NCBI RefSeq assembly: GCF_000382345.1
Contig: NZ_KB908115.1
Location: forward strand, 1 to 60,948
From: Massilia niastensis DSM 21313
GTDB taxonomy: Bacteria; Pseudomonadota; Gammaproteobacteria; Burkholderiales; Burkholderiaceae_D
Length of the DNA stretch: 60,948 nt
Reading direction: 5' to 3'
Part shown: piece after piece, positions 25,449 to 34,044 of the stretch
How positions within the stretch are numbered: the stretch's first letter is position 1
How the letters are laid out: each line of letters opens with the position of its first letter
Notes under the pieces: model-generated
What the model was told of the DNA's origin: nothing
The model's database searches: none
What the model saw: only the letters and a program-made list of their open reading frames with translations
Position numbers and translations under genes: made by a program

Positions 25449-25515
25449 TCCCCGGGTCCGCGTACGATGTAGCCTTGCACACTGGGCGCGATGACATTCG
25501 CTTGAGGAACAAACG

Positions 25516-26460
25516 ATGTCTGCAGTGAAAAGCTCCGAATTAATTGCCCACCTGCGTTCCACCTTGTTCGCCATGCTGTCGGAGACGAGGGCGCGTTTCG
25601 AGGACGGGGACGCCGCTGCCATGGAGCGCTTTCTCGACAGTTTCGGCTCGCCGCCGTCCGGCGCCGGCTACAAATACATTCCGCCGGCGGCGCGCGCGGC
25701 CTGTTCGTCCGTCCTGCAGCGGGATCCGGAAGCGGGCAGGCGCTTCCTGTTCGCCGCCGTCCTCGAGGCCATGGACCGCAGCCTCGCTGCGCCGCGCTTC
25801 CAGCAATTGCCGGCGCGCGTGCTGGCCCACCAGCTCAGGCACTACGAGCGCATCCTGGTGCAGTCCGAACAGACCATTGCGGTATGCCAGCTCGAGAACG
25901 ACCTGTTCCTCAAGGAATTCGGCTTGGCAGCCTTGCGGCTTTATGCGGGAGGTTCCAACCTGATCGATGCCAACGCCGGCATTGGTCGTTCCATTGTATG
26001 GAGTAATGGCCTGAGCGACATTCCACGGCGGCTGGCGCTGTTCATTCGCCTGGGCGGGTTCCGGCCCTACTTCGACATCCATGCGCACAAGTTCTATATG
26101 GAAGAATTCAACGAGGAAGGGCGCAACGAGTGTTACCGCTGCTGCGCCGAACTCTATGCGTTTCATCCGGAAGTGCTCGGGATGTTTGCCGGCAGCTGGT
26201 TCTATGACCCGGCGCTCGCCGCCATCAGTCCGCGCCTGGCCTACCTGCGCGAGGTGCCGGAACGGGGCGGCGCCCACGTCCTGTTCGGTTGCTACGATGA
26301 AGGGGCCACCCGCAACGCGCTGGCCAAGTCTGCCACGCGCAGGCAACTGTATGAAGCGGGCAAGTACAAGCCGGCCGCCTACACCCTGGTATGGCCGCGC
26401 GCGCGCCAGCTCGCCTGGGCGGACCGCCACGCCGGCAAGGCCGGGAAAGGACAGCCATGA
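25516..26460 (+). CDS. Conserved-looking protein of unknown function next to a deacetylase
   Basis: A 314-aa soluble protein preceded by GAGGAA. I recognise no domain. It is mostly alpha-helical and rich in aromatic residues, with no signal peptide or membrane span. Notable stretches are YKYIPPAARAACSSVLQRDP, FDIHAHKFYMEEFNEEGRNECYRCCAELYAFHPE (a His/Cys/Glu-rich patch that could bind metal) and GSWFYDPAL..ISPRLAYLREVPERGGAHVLF near the C-terminus. Its stop overlaps the polysaccharide deacetylase start by 4 bases, so the two are co-translated and probably act on the same glycan or intermediate. A role in modifying the exopolysaccharide repeat is inference from position. Confidence 0.8.
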   Translation: MSAVKSSELIAHLRSTLFAMLSETRARFEDGDAAAMERFLDSFGSPPSGAGYKYIPPAARAACSSVLQRDPEAGRRFLFAAVLEAMDRSLAAPRFQQLPARVLAHQLRHYERILVQSEQTIAVCQLENDLFLKEFGLAALRLYAGGSNLIDANAGIGRSIVWSNGLSDIPRRLALFIRLGGFRPYFDIHAHKFYMEEFNEEGRNECYRCCAELYAFHPEVLGMFAGSWFYDPALAAISPRLAYLREVPERGGAHVLFGCYDEGATRNALAKSATRRQLYEAGKYKPAAYTLVWPRARQLAWADRHAGKAGKGQP

Positions 26461-27557
26461 AACTCAAGTCTGCCGTGCTGCAGGTCGCGAAGGCGGCCGG
26501 CGTATTCGCCCTGTTCCGCCTGCTGACCAGGAAGCAGGGCCGCATCCTGTGCTATCACGGCGGTTCGCTGGGCGACGAGCACCTCTTCAACGGCAAGCTG
26601 TTTTGCCATCCGGCGATGCTGCGCCAGCGGCTCGACTGGTTGAAGTCGAAGGGCTTCGTGCCGGCCGGCCTCGACCAGGTCGCGACCCCGGGCGCCGCGC
26701 CGCGCCAGGGCATCGCGCTGGCGATCACGCTCGACGACGGCTGGTATTCGAGCGAAGCCTGCCTGTTGCCGCTGCTGGCCGAGTACGGCCACGAACCGGT
26801 GCTCTACCTGCATACGGGACTCGCCGACGGCGACGCCCCGGTGTCCAACGTGGCACTGCGCTACCTCGTCTGGAAGGCGCGGCGCGCGACCCTGGAACTG
26901 TCCGGTTTTTGCAAGGAACTCGACGGCAGCTACCAGCTCGACAGTGCCGACGAGCGCGAGCGCCTGAGCGACAATGCCGACCTCTGGTTCGATGGGATGC
27001 CGCGCGATGCCGCCACGGTGACGGCCGCGCTGGAACGGTTCGCCGCCGCGCTGGGGATCGCGCCGGCAACGCTGGCCCTCGATTCGCGCCGCTTCAGCTA
27101 CATGCGGCGCGAGGAACTGCACACCGCCGCGGCGCGCGGCTGCAAGATCGAGCTGCACGGGCATTTCCACCGTTATTTCCTCGGTGACCATGAGCGCAAC
27201 CAGGCCAATATCGAGGCCTGCCGCCGCTATATCGTCGACGCCGGCCTGCCGCGCCCGCATCATTACTGCTATCCGAGCGGCTCCTACGATGCCGCCGCCG
27301 CGCGCACCCTGGCCGGGATCGACGTGCGTACCGGCACCACCTGTATTCCGGGCCTGGTGCGCGGCGCCGGCGGCGACGAGCGCTATTTCCTGCCGCGCTT
27401 CCTCGATGGCGGCAATGTCACGATGATCGAGTTCGAGGCGGAAATGAGCGGCGTGCTCGAGTTCGCGCGCAAGCTCGTGCAGGCGCTGCGGCGCGGCGCC
27501 GCGCTGGCGACCCGCCCGGCGCTGCTGTTGCGCCAGCCTTCCGCAGGCCGCGAATGA
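26457..27557 (+). CDS. Polysaccharide deacetylase-like protein
   Basis: A 366-aa protein from the ATG that overlaps the upstream stop. NodB-type motifs are present but altered. RILCYHGGSLGDEH opens the domain, AITLDDGWYSSE has the Asp-Asp pair, CKIELHGHFHRYF supplies His ligands, and HHYCYPSGSYDAAAARTL resembles the later motif. A region of about 100 residues is inserted between the DD motif and the His motif. It would remove N- or O-acetyl groups from a sugar. The upstream unknown protein and the downstream ATP-grasp gene suggest a three-gene unit. Confidence 0.82.
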   Translation: MKLKSAVLQVAKAAGVFALFRLLTRKQGRILCYHGGSLGDEHLFNGKLFCHPAMLRQRLDWLKSKGFVPAGLDQVATPGAAPRQGIALAITLDDGWYSSEACLLPLLAEYGHEPVLYLHTGLADGDAPVSNVALRYLVWKARRATLELSGFCKELDGSYQLDSADERERLSDNADLWFDGMPRDAATVTAALERFAAALGIAPATLALDSRRFSYMRREELHTAAARGCKIELHGHFHRYFLGDHERNQANIEACRRYIVDAGLPRPHHYCYPSGSYDAAAARTLAGIDVRTGTTCIPGLVRGAGGDERYFLPRFLDGGNVTMIEFEAEMSGVLEFARKLVQALRRGAALATRPALLLRQPSAGRE

Positions 27558-27608
27558 GGTCCTGACCTTCCAGTAACCTGTTCCAGCAACCACTCAGTCA
27601 AGCTCAGC

Positions 27609-28688
27609 ATGCAAGCCATCAAAGACATACGACGCGCCTGGACCCATCTGGGCCAGCGCAACGACAACCTGGCCTATCTGCCGTTCTGGCGCCAGGTGCT
27701 GGAAATGGGCGCACTCTACCTGGTGCGGGGTATCGGCCCGGGCTATTACCTGCAGGCGCGCTGGTGGCGGCCCTCGATTCCGTTCGCGGACAAGTGGGAG
27801 CACCTCAACAAGAAAGAATACAACGCCTTCATCGACCGCTGGAACGCGCCCGGCTACCAGAAAAGCTCGCAGCACAAGATCATTGAAAAGGCCGTGCTGC
27901 AACTGCTGGGCGTGCCGACGCCGGAGTTCATCGGCTTCCTGCACCGGCAGCGCGGCGCCTGCGCGGATGGCGCCCCCCTGCGCCTGCCGGCCGACCTCGA
28001 GCGCCTGTGCCATGGACTGGTGGGCAGGAAAATCTGCTTCAAGCTGGTGGAGGGGTATGGCGGCGCCGGCTTCGCCGCGTTCCGGGTCGAGGAGGCCGAC
28101 GGACGGCCCGTGTTCGTCCACCCCGTGACCGGCGAGGCGACCGGCATCAGCGACTGGTGGGCGCTGGCGCAGCAAAAGAACGATGGCGGCTACATCGTCG
28201 AGCATTACCTGACCCAGCACCCGGTCCTGTCGGATATCCATGCGAACTCGGTCAACACGCTGCGCATCTGGCTGTACCAGGCGCGCGGCGAAGTAAAGGT
28301 GGCCGGCGCCTTCCTGCGCGTGGGACGCAAGGGCAGCCTGGTCGACAATACCAGCAGCGGCGGGCTGTATTGCCCGGTCGACCTGGAAACCGGCGTGCTG
28401 GCCTACGCGGCGAACGCCGCCAATCCGCTGCAGACCATGAACAGCCATCCGGATACCGGCGGACGAATCAGCGGCGTGCAGCTGCCGTTCTGGCGAGAAT
28501 GCAAGGACATCGCCGGCCGCGCCCTGCAGGCATTCCCGAAGGTGAATATCGCCGGTGTCGACGTCGCCATCGGCGTCGACGGCCCGCGCATGATCGAGCT
28601 GAACGTCCGCCCGGACCAGATCGGCTGCGCCCGCATCAACCTGCCGCTCAAGCGCGTCGACCGCTGGATGCGCGCCAGCCGGGCCTGA
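27609..28688 (+). CDS. Sugar-transfer-associated ATP-grasp protein
   Basis: A 359-aa protein of the ATPgrasp_ST type. Its helical N-terminus has NKKEYNAFIDRWNAPGYQKSSQHKIIEKAVLQLLGVPTPEF. The ATP-grasp core has KICFKLVEGYGGAGFAAFRV, GGYIVEHYLTQHPVLSDIHANSVNTLRIW, LVDNTSSGGLYCPVD, NIAGVDVAIGVDGPRMIELNVRPDQIGCA (metal/ATP ligands). It should form an acylphosphate and join it to an amine or similar. Members commonly sit with glycosyltransferase genes. It is the last gene of the rightward half of the module and is followed by a hairpin. Confidence 0.85.
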   Translation: MQAIKDIRRAWTHLGQRNDNLAYLPFWRQVLEMGALYLVRGIGPGYYLQARWWRPSIPFADKWEHLNKKEYNAFIDRWNAPGYQKSSQHKIIEKAVLQLLGVPTPEFIGFLHRQRGACADGAPLRLPADLERLCHGLVGRKICFKLVEGYGGAGFAAFRVEEADGRPVFVHPVTGEATGISDWWALAQQKNDGGYIVEHYLTQHPVLSDIHANSVNTLRIWLYQARGEVKVAGAFLRVGRKGSLVDNTSSGGLYCPVDLETGVLAYAANAANPLQTMNSHPDTGGRISGVQLPFWRECKDIAGRALQAFPKVNIAGVDVAIGVDGPRMIELNVRPDQIGCARINLPLKRVDRWMRASRA

Positions 28689-28695
28689 CAGGGGG

Positions 28696-28714
28696 GGGCC
28701 GGCAAGGCCGGCCC
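28696..28714. terminator. GC hairpin between convergent genes
   Basis: A perfect 8-bp stem GGGCCGGC/GCCGGCCC with loop AAG lies in the 34 bases between the rightward ATP-grasp gene and the leftward flippase gene. There is no U tract, so it would be a weak bidirectional terminator or an mRNA end stabiliser. Confidence 0.6.
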
Positions 28715-28722
28715 GCGCTTCG

Positions 28723-30240
28723 TCAGCCCAGCAGGTTGACCCGGATCCCCGCCCTGCCGAGCAGGGCCTGGATCTTGAGGAAGACATGCCGTTCCAGCCC
28801 GTCGTCGCGGCGCGGCGACAGTCGCCACAGCGCATAGATCGCGACCGTGTAGACCAGGGCGCCGACGGCCGAGCACAGCAGCAGCGCCAGCACGTAGTCG
28901 AGGGTCTCGTTGCGCAGCACCAGCTGGCTCTTGACGGCGAGGACGACCATCGCCATCGCGCTCGATGCGAGCAGCGGCCGCACCAGCTCGCGGCAGAAGG
29001 TGGTGGCGTTCAGGTCCAGGCACTTGGCCACCAGGGACTGGTTCATCGGGATCATCAGGACGGCGGTGGCCAGGTAGGACCAGGCCGCGCCCATGACGCC
29101 CCATTCGATCGACGCCGGAATCAGGACCACCAGCATGATCGCGATCTGGACGCACCAGACCAGGGTGATGCGCTTGACCTGTCCCAGCGCCAGGTAGATG
29201 TAGGAGATGTTGGTCTGCACCGCCTTGATCACGCCATACACGGCCAGGATCTGGATCAGCGGGATCGCGGCGAGCCACTTCCAGCCGAGGGCGGCCGGCA
29301 CCAGCAGGTCGGCCACCACCACGATGCCGACCCCGCTCGGGATCGAGATCAGCGCGATCGAAGCAATCACTTTCAGGAAGCTGTTGCGCAGTTCCGGCAG
29401 GTTGTGCGCCACCCGGGAATAGCCCGGGAAGGCGGCGCGGTTGATCGGCGCGACCAGTTCGTTCGAGGGCAGGTTGGCGATCTCGGAGGCGATCGAGTAC
29501 ACGCCCACCCACTGGGCCCCGGCCACGCGTGCGATGGTGAACGAGGCCGCGCGGTTGTGGATGAACTGGAAGAAGCTGTTCACCACCAGCCATTTCGAGG
29601 TGTGGAACATCTCCAGCTTGGTCTTGAGCGAAAAGCGCGGGCGATAGCTGCTGACGACATAGGACAGCACCAGCGACAGCACGATGCCGGCCAGCTGGCC
29701 GATCACCAGGGCCCAGTAGTTGCGCAGGTAGATCGCCAGCGGGATGGTGACCAGCAGGCTGGCGAAGCGCTTGCTGAGCAAGAACTTGAATTCGCGGTCG
29801 AAGCGCATCTCGCGCCGGAAGGCGACGGTGCCGATGTTGGAGAAGCCCTCCAGCGCGAAGCCCAGCGCCAGCACGTAGACCACCGCTTCGAGCCGGGGTT
29901 CGCGGTAGAACTGGGACGCCGGATAGGCCAGCGCGGCCAGGACCAGGCCGCAGCCGACCGAGAAGATCACGCTGAAAGTCCAGGCGGTATCGAAATGGTC
30001 GCGTCCCGCCTTGGCGTTCTGGACCAGCTGGGTGTCGAAGCCGAACGAGACCAGCAGGCTCAGGGCCGAGATCAGGATCATCGCGATCCCGACCAGGCCG
30101 AAATCTTCCGGCGACAGCATGCGCGCAAGGATGACCGTGCTGATCAGCCCGATGCTGCGGTCGAGCATCCTGAACGCGACCATCCACGCCGCGCCCTTGG
30201 CGATCTGCCTGTTGATATTGCCTGGCGGGCTATCTGTCAT
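28723..30240 (-). CDS. Wzx-like lipid-linked oligosaccharide flippase
   Basis: A 505-aa integral membrane protein of the MOP/polysaccharide-transporter superfamily. Many hydrophobic helices run along its whole length. It has the usual opening KGAAWMVAFRMLDRSIGLISTVILARMLSPEDFGLVGIA, in which AR.L.P.D.G marks the family. It would move undecaprenyl-linked repeat units across the inner membrane. It is the last gene of the 17-gene leftward operon and overlaps the preceding glycosyltransferase stop by 4 bases. Exact subfamily (Wzx or lipopolysaccharide exporter) is uncertain. Confidence 0.88.
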   Translation of the reverse strand: MTDSPPGNINRQIAKGAAWMVAFRMLDRSIGLISTVILARMLSPEDFGLVGIAMILISALSLLVSFGFDTQLVQNAKAGRDHFDTAWTFSVIFSVGCGLVLAALAYPASQFYREPRLEAVVYVLALGFALEGFSNIGTVAFRREMRFDREFKFLLSKRFASLLVTIPLAIYLRNYWALVIGQLAGIVLSLVLSYVVSSYRPRFSLKTKLEMFHTSKWLVVNSFFQFIHNRAASFTIARVAGAQWVGVYSIASEIANLPSNELVAPINRAAFPGYSRVAHNLPELRNSFLKVIASIALISIPSGVGIVVVADLLVPAALGWKWLAAIPLIQILAVYGVIKAVQTNISYIYLALGQVKRITLVWCVQIAIMLVVLIPASIEWGVMGAAWSYLATAVLMIPMNQSLVAKCLDLNATTFCRELVRPLLASSAMAMVVLAVKSQLVLRNETLDYVLALLLCSAVGALVYTVAIYALWRLSPRRDDGLERHVFLKIQALLGRAGIRVNLLG

Positions 30241-31493
30241 CGTACCGCCTCATCGAACAGGTCGGCCAGTTGCCCGGCCTTGTGCGTGCGTGCGGCGCGC
30301 GCGATGACTTCGTCGCTGGCGAAATAGGCCTGCCCGTCGCGCACCGCGGGGATGAAGCGTTCGAGCGTGTCGAGGATGGTGTCCTTCTGGTCCGGCGCGG
30401 CGATGTTCGCGAAGCCGGCATTGCGCAGCACCGTGGCGGTTTCGCCGACCGGGTCGACCAGGCCCAGGATGGGTTTCCGGGCCCGGAAGTATTCGTACAC
30501 CTTGGCCGGGATCTGGTTGTTGAACGGGGTGCCCTGGAACACCAGCAGCCCGTCGGCGGCCAGCATTTCGTTGAGGGCCTCGCGGTAGGGTACCGGCGGC
30601 AGGACGTCGACGATATCGTCGAGGCCATGGCGCGCCACCATGGCGGTGATCCCGGCGATGTTGCCGGGCGCGCGCAAGCTCACGCGCAGCGAGGCGGCGT
30701 CGATGCTGCCGGCCTCCTTCAGGCTGGCGAGCGCCGCCATGAACGGTTCCGGGTCGCGCCCGTCGCTGTACAGGACGCCGCTGTGCAGCAGGGTCACGCG
30801 CTGGTCCGGCGCTGGCGCCAGCGCCGGCGCATCCACGGTGGCGTCGGCCAGCCGCGCGAACTCGTCCTCGTCGTAGCCGTTCTCGATCAGGCGGAACTTG
30901 TTCGCATTGATCTTCGGGTAGCGCGCCTTGCAGGAATTGAGCGCGCTCTGGGTGGTGAATACCGCGTAGGTGCAGTTGCGCAGGGTCTGCTTTTCGAGCC
31001 AGCCGTAGATGCCGCGCTGGCGCGGCGATTCGGGATGGGTCGGCTGGAGCATCGGGTCGCGGAAGTCGGCGATCCAGGGCAGGCCGCTCAGGCGGTGCAG
31101 GGTCAGTCCGATCAGGTGGGCAGTGGCGATCGGGAAGGTCGACCAGATCACCCGCGGCTTGTGCTGGCGGATCAGGCGCAGGCCGGCCACCACGCCATGG
31201 CCCCACCAGCTGATCCAGCGGTCGGGCAGCGCCATCAGTTCGGAATAGCGTCCGCCGAAACCCAGGTGACGCTTGGTGTCGAGCGCGAAGGCGCGGCGCA
31301 CCACCAGGTTGGCCGGGACACTGGACAGCTGCGACGGATTCTGGCGGGTGTAGGCGCGCGGATGGGCCGACAGGACCAGCGGCTCCCAGTCATGTCGCGG
31401 CAGGTGCTTCGAGAAACTCAAGGTACGCTGGATTCCGCTGCTTTCGGCTTGTGGCGGAAAGTGAAATGCTACCAGTAATGCACGTTTGTTCAT
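30237..31493 (-). CDS. Glycosyltransferase (GT4-like)
   Basis: A 418-aa GT-B glycosyltransferase. The N-terminal domain begins ALLVAFHFPPQAESSGIQRTLSF, a common GT4 start; middle part PWIADFRDP; C-terminal domain begins with VTLLHSGVLYSDGRDPEPF and contains LRVSLRAPGNI. Near the end FQGTPFNNQIPAKVYEYFRARKPILGLVDP is the nucleotide-sugar-binding E-x7-E-like region seen in GT4 proteins. It should add one sugar of the repeat unit. It is a member of the large leftward operon between the second deacetylase and the flippase. Donor sugar unknown. Confidence 0.87.
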   Translation of the reverse strand: MNKRALLVAFHFPPQAESSGIQRTLSFSKHLPRHDWEPLVLSAHPRAYTRQNPSQLSSVPANLVVRRAFALDTKRHLGFGGRYSELMALPDRWISWWGHGVVAGLRLIRQHKPRVIWSTFPIATAHLIGLTLHRLSGLPWIADFRDPMLQPTHPESPRQRGIYGWLEKQTLRNCTYAVFTTQSALNSCKARYPKINANKFRLIENGYDEDEFARLADATVDAPALAPAPDQRVTLLHSGVLYSDGRDPEPFMAALASLKEAGSIDAASLRVSLRAPGNIAGITAMVARHGLDDIVDVLPPVPYREALNEMLAADGLLVFQGTPFNNQIPAKVYEYFRARKPILGLVDPVGETATVLRNAGFANIAAPDQKDTILDTLERFIPAVRDGQAYFASDEVIARAARTHKAGQLADLFDEAVR

Positions 31494-31557
31494 TCTTTTT
31501 CAATATCCACTTGATCAGGGCGCGAGGCGCCCCGGTTTTGCAATTCACCAGCAGGTG

Positions 31558-32547
31558 TTACGGGTTTTTCTGTGCAAGCCAGCTCAGCAGGCGCAAACCG
31601 AACATCAGCGGGCGTTCGTCCCAGGGACGGCCGCGCGGCAGCTGGTAGCGGTCCTGCCCGGACGCCAGCGCGCCGATCGCGGTCGTGAAGGCGGCGCTGA
31701 AGCCTTCCTCGCGCACCATCGCGACGTGGCGCTCGTCGAAATCCTTGCCGACCTTGCCGTTGGGGTAGGCAAACAGCCGCACCGGCTTGCCGAGGATGGA
31801 CTCCAGTTGCGCCTTGCCCTCCGCGATTTCGTGGCGCGCGCTGTCGTCGTCGAGACTGGTGAGGATGGGATGGGAGACGGTGTGGGCGCCGATCTCGATG
31901 CCCTGGCGGTCGAGGCCCAGGAGCATGTCGCGGGTCATCATCGGTTTCTGCTCCGGGTCGATGCCGGCCAGCGCCTCCAGCCGCTCGATGGCTTGCTCGC
32001 GGGCGGCCGGCGGCAGGTACTTGGAGCGTTCGACCAGCAGTTCGACCGCCTGCAGGCGGTCCTCGACGCCGCCCAGCGTATACGTGCCCAGGTCCATCCC
32101 GCTGAGATCGAGCTGTCCCGCCGGGAGGGCGCGCACCGCTTCGATGATGCGGTCGTTCCACATGCTGCCCCGGTCGATGTAGCCGCTGGCGACGAACACC
32201 GTGGCGGGCAGGCCGAATTCGCGCAGGATCGGCGCCGCCAGGTCGTGGACCGAGCGGTAGCCGTCGTCGAAGGTGATGCAGACGGCGCGGCCCGGCACCT
32301 TGCCGGCTTCGACCGCCCGCAAGGCATCGTGCAGGGGCATCACGCGAAAGCAGCGCGCCAGCAGCTCCATTTGCCAGCGGAACTTGACGATGTCGGGTTC
32401 CGACGCCAGCAGCGGTTCCGGCGTGGGCAGCACGCGGTGGTAGGTGATCACGCACACGCGGTTCTTGCCTATCGTGCGCCCGACGGCGCCGCCGAGACTG
32501 CGCAGCACTTGCCCGGTCAGGAGGGAATGTGTCGTCTTTGCTGTCAT
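31558..32547 (-). CDS. Polysaccharide deacetylase (NodB domain)
   Basis: A 329-aa protein starting at the ATG that overlaps the preceding ligase gene by 4 bases. The open frame extends much farther upstream, but that extension is antisense-like and lacks family character. VCVITYHRVLP and AVCITFDDGYRSVHD (catalytic Asp and metal Asp), IGAHTVSHPILTSL (His ligands) and LFAYPNGKVGKDFD are the standard motifs, here intact and closer to consensus than in the deacetylase at 26457. It would remove acetyl groups from lipid-linked units or polymer. No clear signal peptide is seen. Confidence 0.9.
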   Translation of the reverse strand: MTAKTTHSLLTGQVLRSLGGAVGRTIGKNRVCVITYHRVLPTPEPLLASEPDIVKFRWQMELLARCFRVMPLHDALRAVEAGKVPGRAVCITFDDGYRSVHDLAAPILREFGLPATVFVASGYIDRGSMWNDRIIEAVRALPAGQLDLSGMDLGTYTLGGVEDRLQAVELLVERSKYLPPAAREQAIERLEALAGIDPEQKPMMTRDMLLGLDRQGIEIGAHTVSHPILTSLDDDSARHEIAEGKAQLESILGKPVRLFAYPNGKVGKDFDERHVAMVREEGFSAAFTTAIGALASGQDRYQLPRGRPWDERPLMFGLRLLSWLAQKNP

Positions 32548-33893
32548 GATGTTTGAAGGCGGATCTGGTTGGAGCGCGGGACGGCCGGTGCGGAAGCCGG
32601 TGTCAGCGCCGGGAGGATGCGCTTGTCGAGCACGAGCACGACCCCGATCAGCGCGAAGATGAGGTCGAAATAAGCGAAACTGAGCGCCGCCGCGCCGAGG
32701 GCGAAGGTGAAGATGCTGAGCTGGAGCATGGTCGCCATCGAGCGCACCCAGTCCGGGGCGCCGACCCGGCGCGCGCGCCTGGCCACGCTGCCGGCCTTGA
32801 AGAATGCGCTGGACAGGATCGCCAGGTAGAGCGCGAGGCCGACGAAGCCATGCTCGCCGAGCACCTGGAAGTAGACGCTGTGCGCGGCGCGGGCGATCTC
32901 GGGATTGGGCAGCGCGTCGCCGGTGTAGAACCACGGATACGAGAAGAAGTGGTTCGACAGCGCGATCCAGTTCGGGGAATATTCGAGCGACTTGAAGCCG
33001 CCGCCCAGCAGCGGATTGTCCATCGCCAGGATGAAGCTGAGCTTCCAGGCGACCACGCGGCCCATGAACGAGGCGTCCTCGGAAGCGGTCTCGATGGTGT
33101 TGATGCGGCCGGTCCATTCATCCGACGCCAGGTGCGCGACGACGGCGATCAGCGCGATGCCGAGGATGCCCATCAGGATCTTGCGTTCGCTCTTGAGGAA
33201 CAAATAGCCGGCGAGGGCCAGCAGGGCGATGAAGCCGCCGCGCGACTGGGTGCCGACGACGCCGAGCACCAGCAGCGCGATGGTGCCGAGCAGCCCGAGG
33301 CGCACCAGGGTCGAACGCTTGCCGTAGTCTCCCAGCAGGTAATAGCAGATCGGCAGGGTCATGCAGAATGCGATCGACAGCTCGTTGCGGTCGCCCAGCA
33401 CGTGGCCGCTCATGCCGGCGATCTTGTGGCCGCCGCCGGAGAGGATGAACTTCGACGCCTCGAGGTTGGCGTAGAAGCCGACCGACAGCACCACGCACCA
33501 CAGCAGGAAGTCGACGTGCAGCTTCTTCTCGACGATCAGGAGGACGAAGATGAATAGCAGGACGATTTTCGCGAAGCGGCTCCAGATCTCCCACATCACG
33601 TCCGGAGGGCCGATGCCCGTGACGGTGCTGGCGGTGGTCCAGAGGAAGAAGGCGACCACGAACATGCCCAGGGCGCCCGGCTGGAACTTCGGCTTGTGCT
33701 TCATGATCAGGTAGCCCAGGATCGTCACCAGGCTGAACAGCAGGTTGTAGCGCAGGCTCGATGCGGGGCCGTAGACCCAGCCGTTCGGGAAGAACAGCGC
33801 AGTCCAGACCCACATGCCGAGCGCGATGAAGGGCCGTTTGGCCATCGCATACAGCATGAGCGGCAAGAGGCCGAGCAGGATAAGGTCGCGCAT
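32544..33893 (-). CDS. O-antigen-ligase-like membrane protein (exosortase A PEP_O_lig type)
   Basis: A 449-aa protein with about ten membrane helices, starting MRDLILLGLLPLMLYAM, the usual opening of TIGR03097-type putative O-glycosylation ligases tied to exosortase A. Between helices it has the Wzy_C/WaaL-like large periplasmic loop region with DNPLLGGGFKSLEYSP and RAAHSVYFQVLGEHGFVGL. It could polymerise the repeat (Wzy function) or attach glycan to PEP-CTERM proteins; no other polymerase is visible in the window. It lies directly after the 38-aa microprotein gene. Confidence 0.9.
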   Translation of the reverse strand: MRDLILLGLLPLMLYAMAKRPFIALGMWVWTALFFPNGWVYGPASSLRYNLLFSLVTILGYLIMKHKPKFQPGALGMFVVAFFLWTTASTVTGIGPPDVMWEIWSRFAKIVLLFIFVLLIVEKKLHVDFLLWCVVLSVGFYANLEASKFILSGGGHKIAGMSGHVLGDRNELSIAFCMTLPICYYLLGDYGKRSTLVRLGLLGTIALLVLGVVGTQSRGGFIALLALAGYLFLKSERKILMGILGIALIAVVAHLASDEWTGRINTIETASEDASFMGRVVAWKLSFILAMDNPLLGGGFKSLEYSPNWIALSNHFFSYPWFYTGDALPNPEIARAAHSVYFQVLGEHGFVGLALYLAILSSAFFKAGSVARRARRVGAPDWVRSMATMLQLSIFTFALGAAALSFAYFDLIFALIGVVLVLDKRILPALTPASAPAVPRSNQIRLQTS

Positions 33894-33896
33894 CGT

Positions 33897-34013
33897 CTAG
33901 TCCTTGTTCTTCCTCTTGGCGTTGGTACGCTTGTTGTCGCTGTCTTCCCGCAAAGCCCAGAAGCACAGTCCGGTGACCAGGATCAGGTCGAGGGCATACA
34001 GAATCGAGTCCAT
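33897..34013 (-). CDS. 38-aa single-pass membrane microprotein
   Basis: A small frame with a good Shine-Dalgarno (AAGGA) five bases before its ATG. It encodes 38 residues: one hydrophobic helix (ILYALDLILVTGLCFWAL), then a charged tail REDSDNKRTNAKRKNKD. By the positive-inside rule the C-terminus is cytoplasmic. It sits between a glycosyltransferase and the ligase-like gene, three bases from the latter's ATG, on the operon strand. It could be a small subunit or regulator of the ligase/polymerase. I do not recognise a named family. Confidence 0.72.
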   Translation of the reverse strand: MDSILYALDLILVTGLCFWALREDSDNKRTNAKRKNKD

Positions 34014-34044
34014 CTTATCCTTACTTCCAAAAAACTTGGTCGCT

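Larger units (their letters stand above)
25115..25515. other. Divergent regulatory region between the two halves of the ATP-grasp/deacetylase module
   Basis: No confirmed gene lies in these 401 bases. They contain, left to right, a possible 31-codon leader frame (minus), promoter/operator copy B, conserved block 2 copy B, and a TATAAT near 25443 serving the rightward gene. Bases 25225-25312 align without gaps to 19681-19768. Confidence 0.6.

Noticed and set aside
32548..33117. N-terminal extension of the second deacetylase to 519 residues
   Set aside because: The extension is an out-of-frame reading of the ligase-like gene. The ATG at 32547 overlaps that gene's stop in the usual 4-base manner and begins the real protein.
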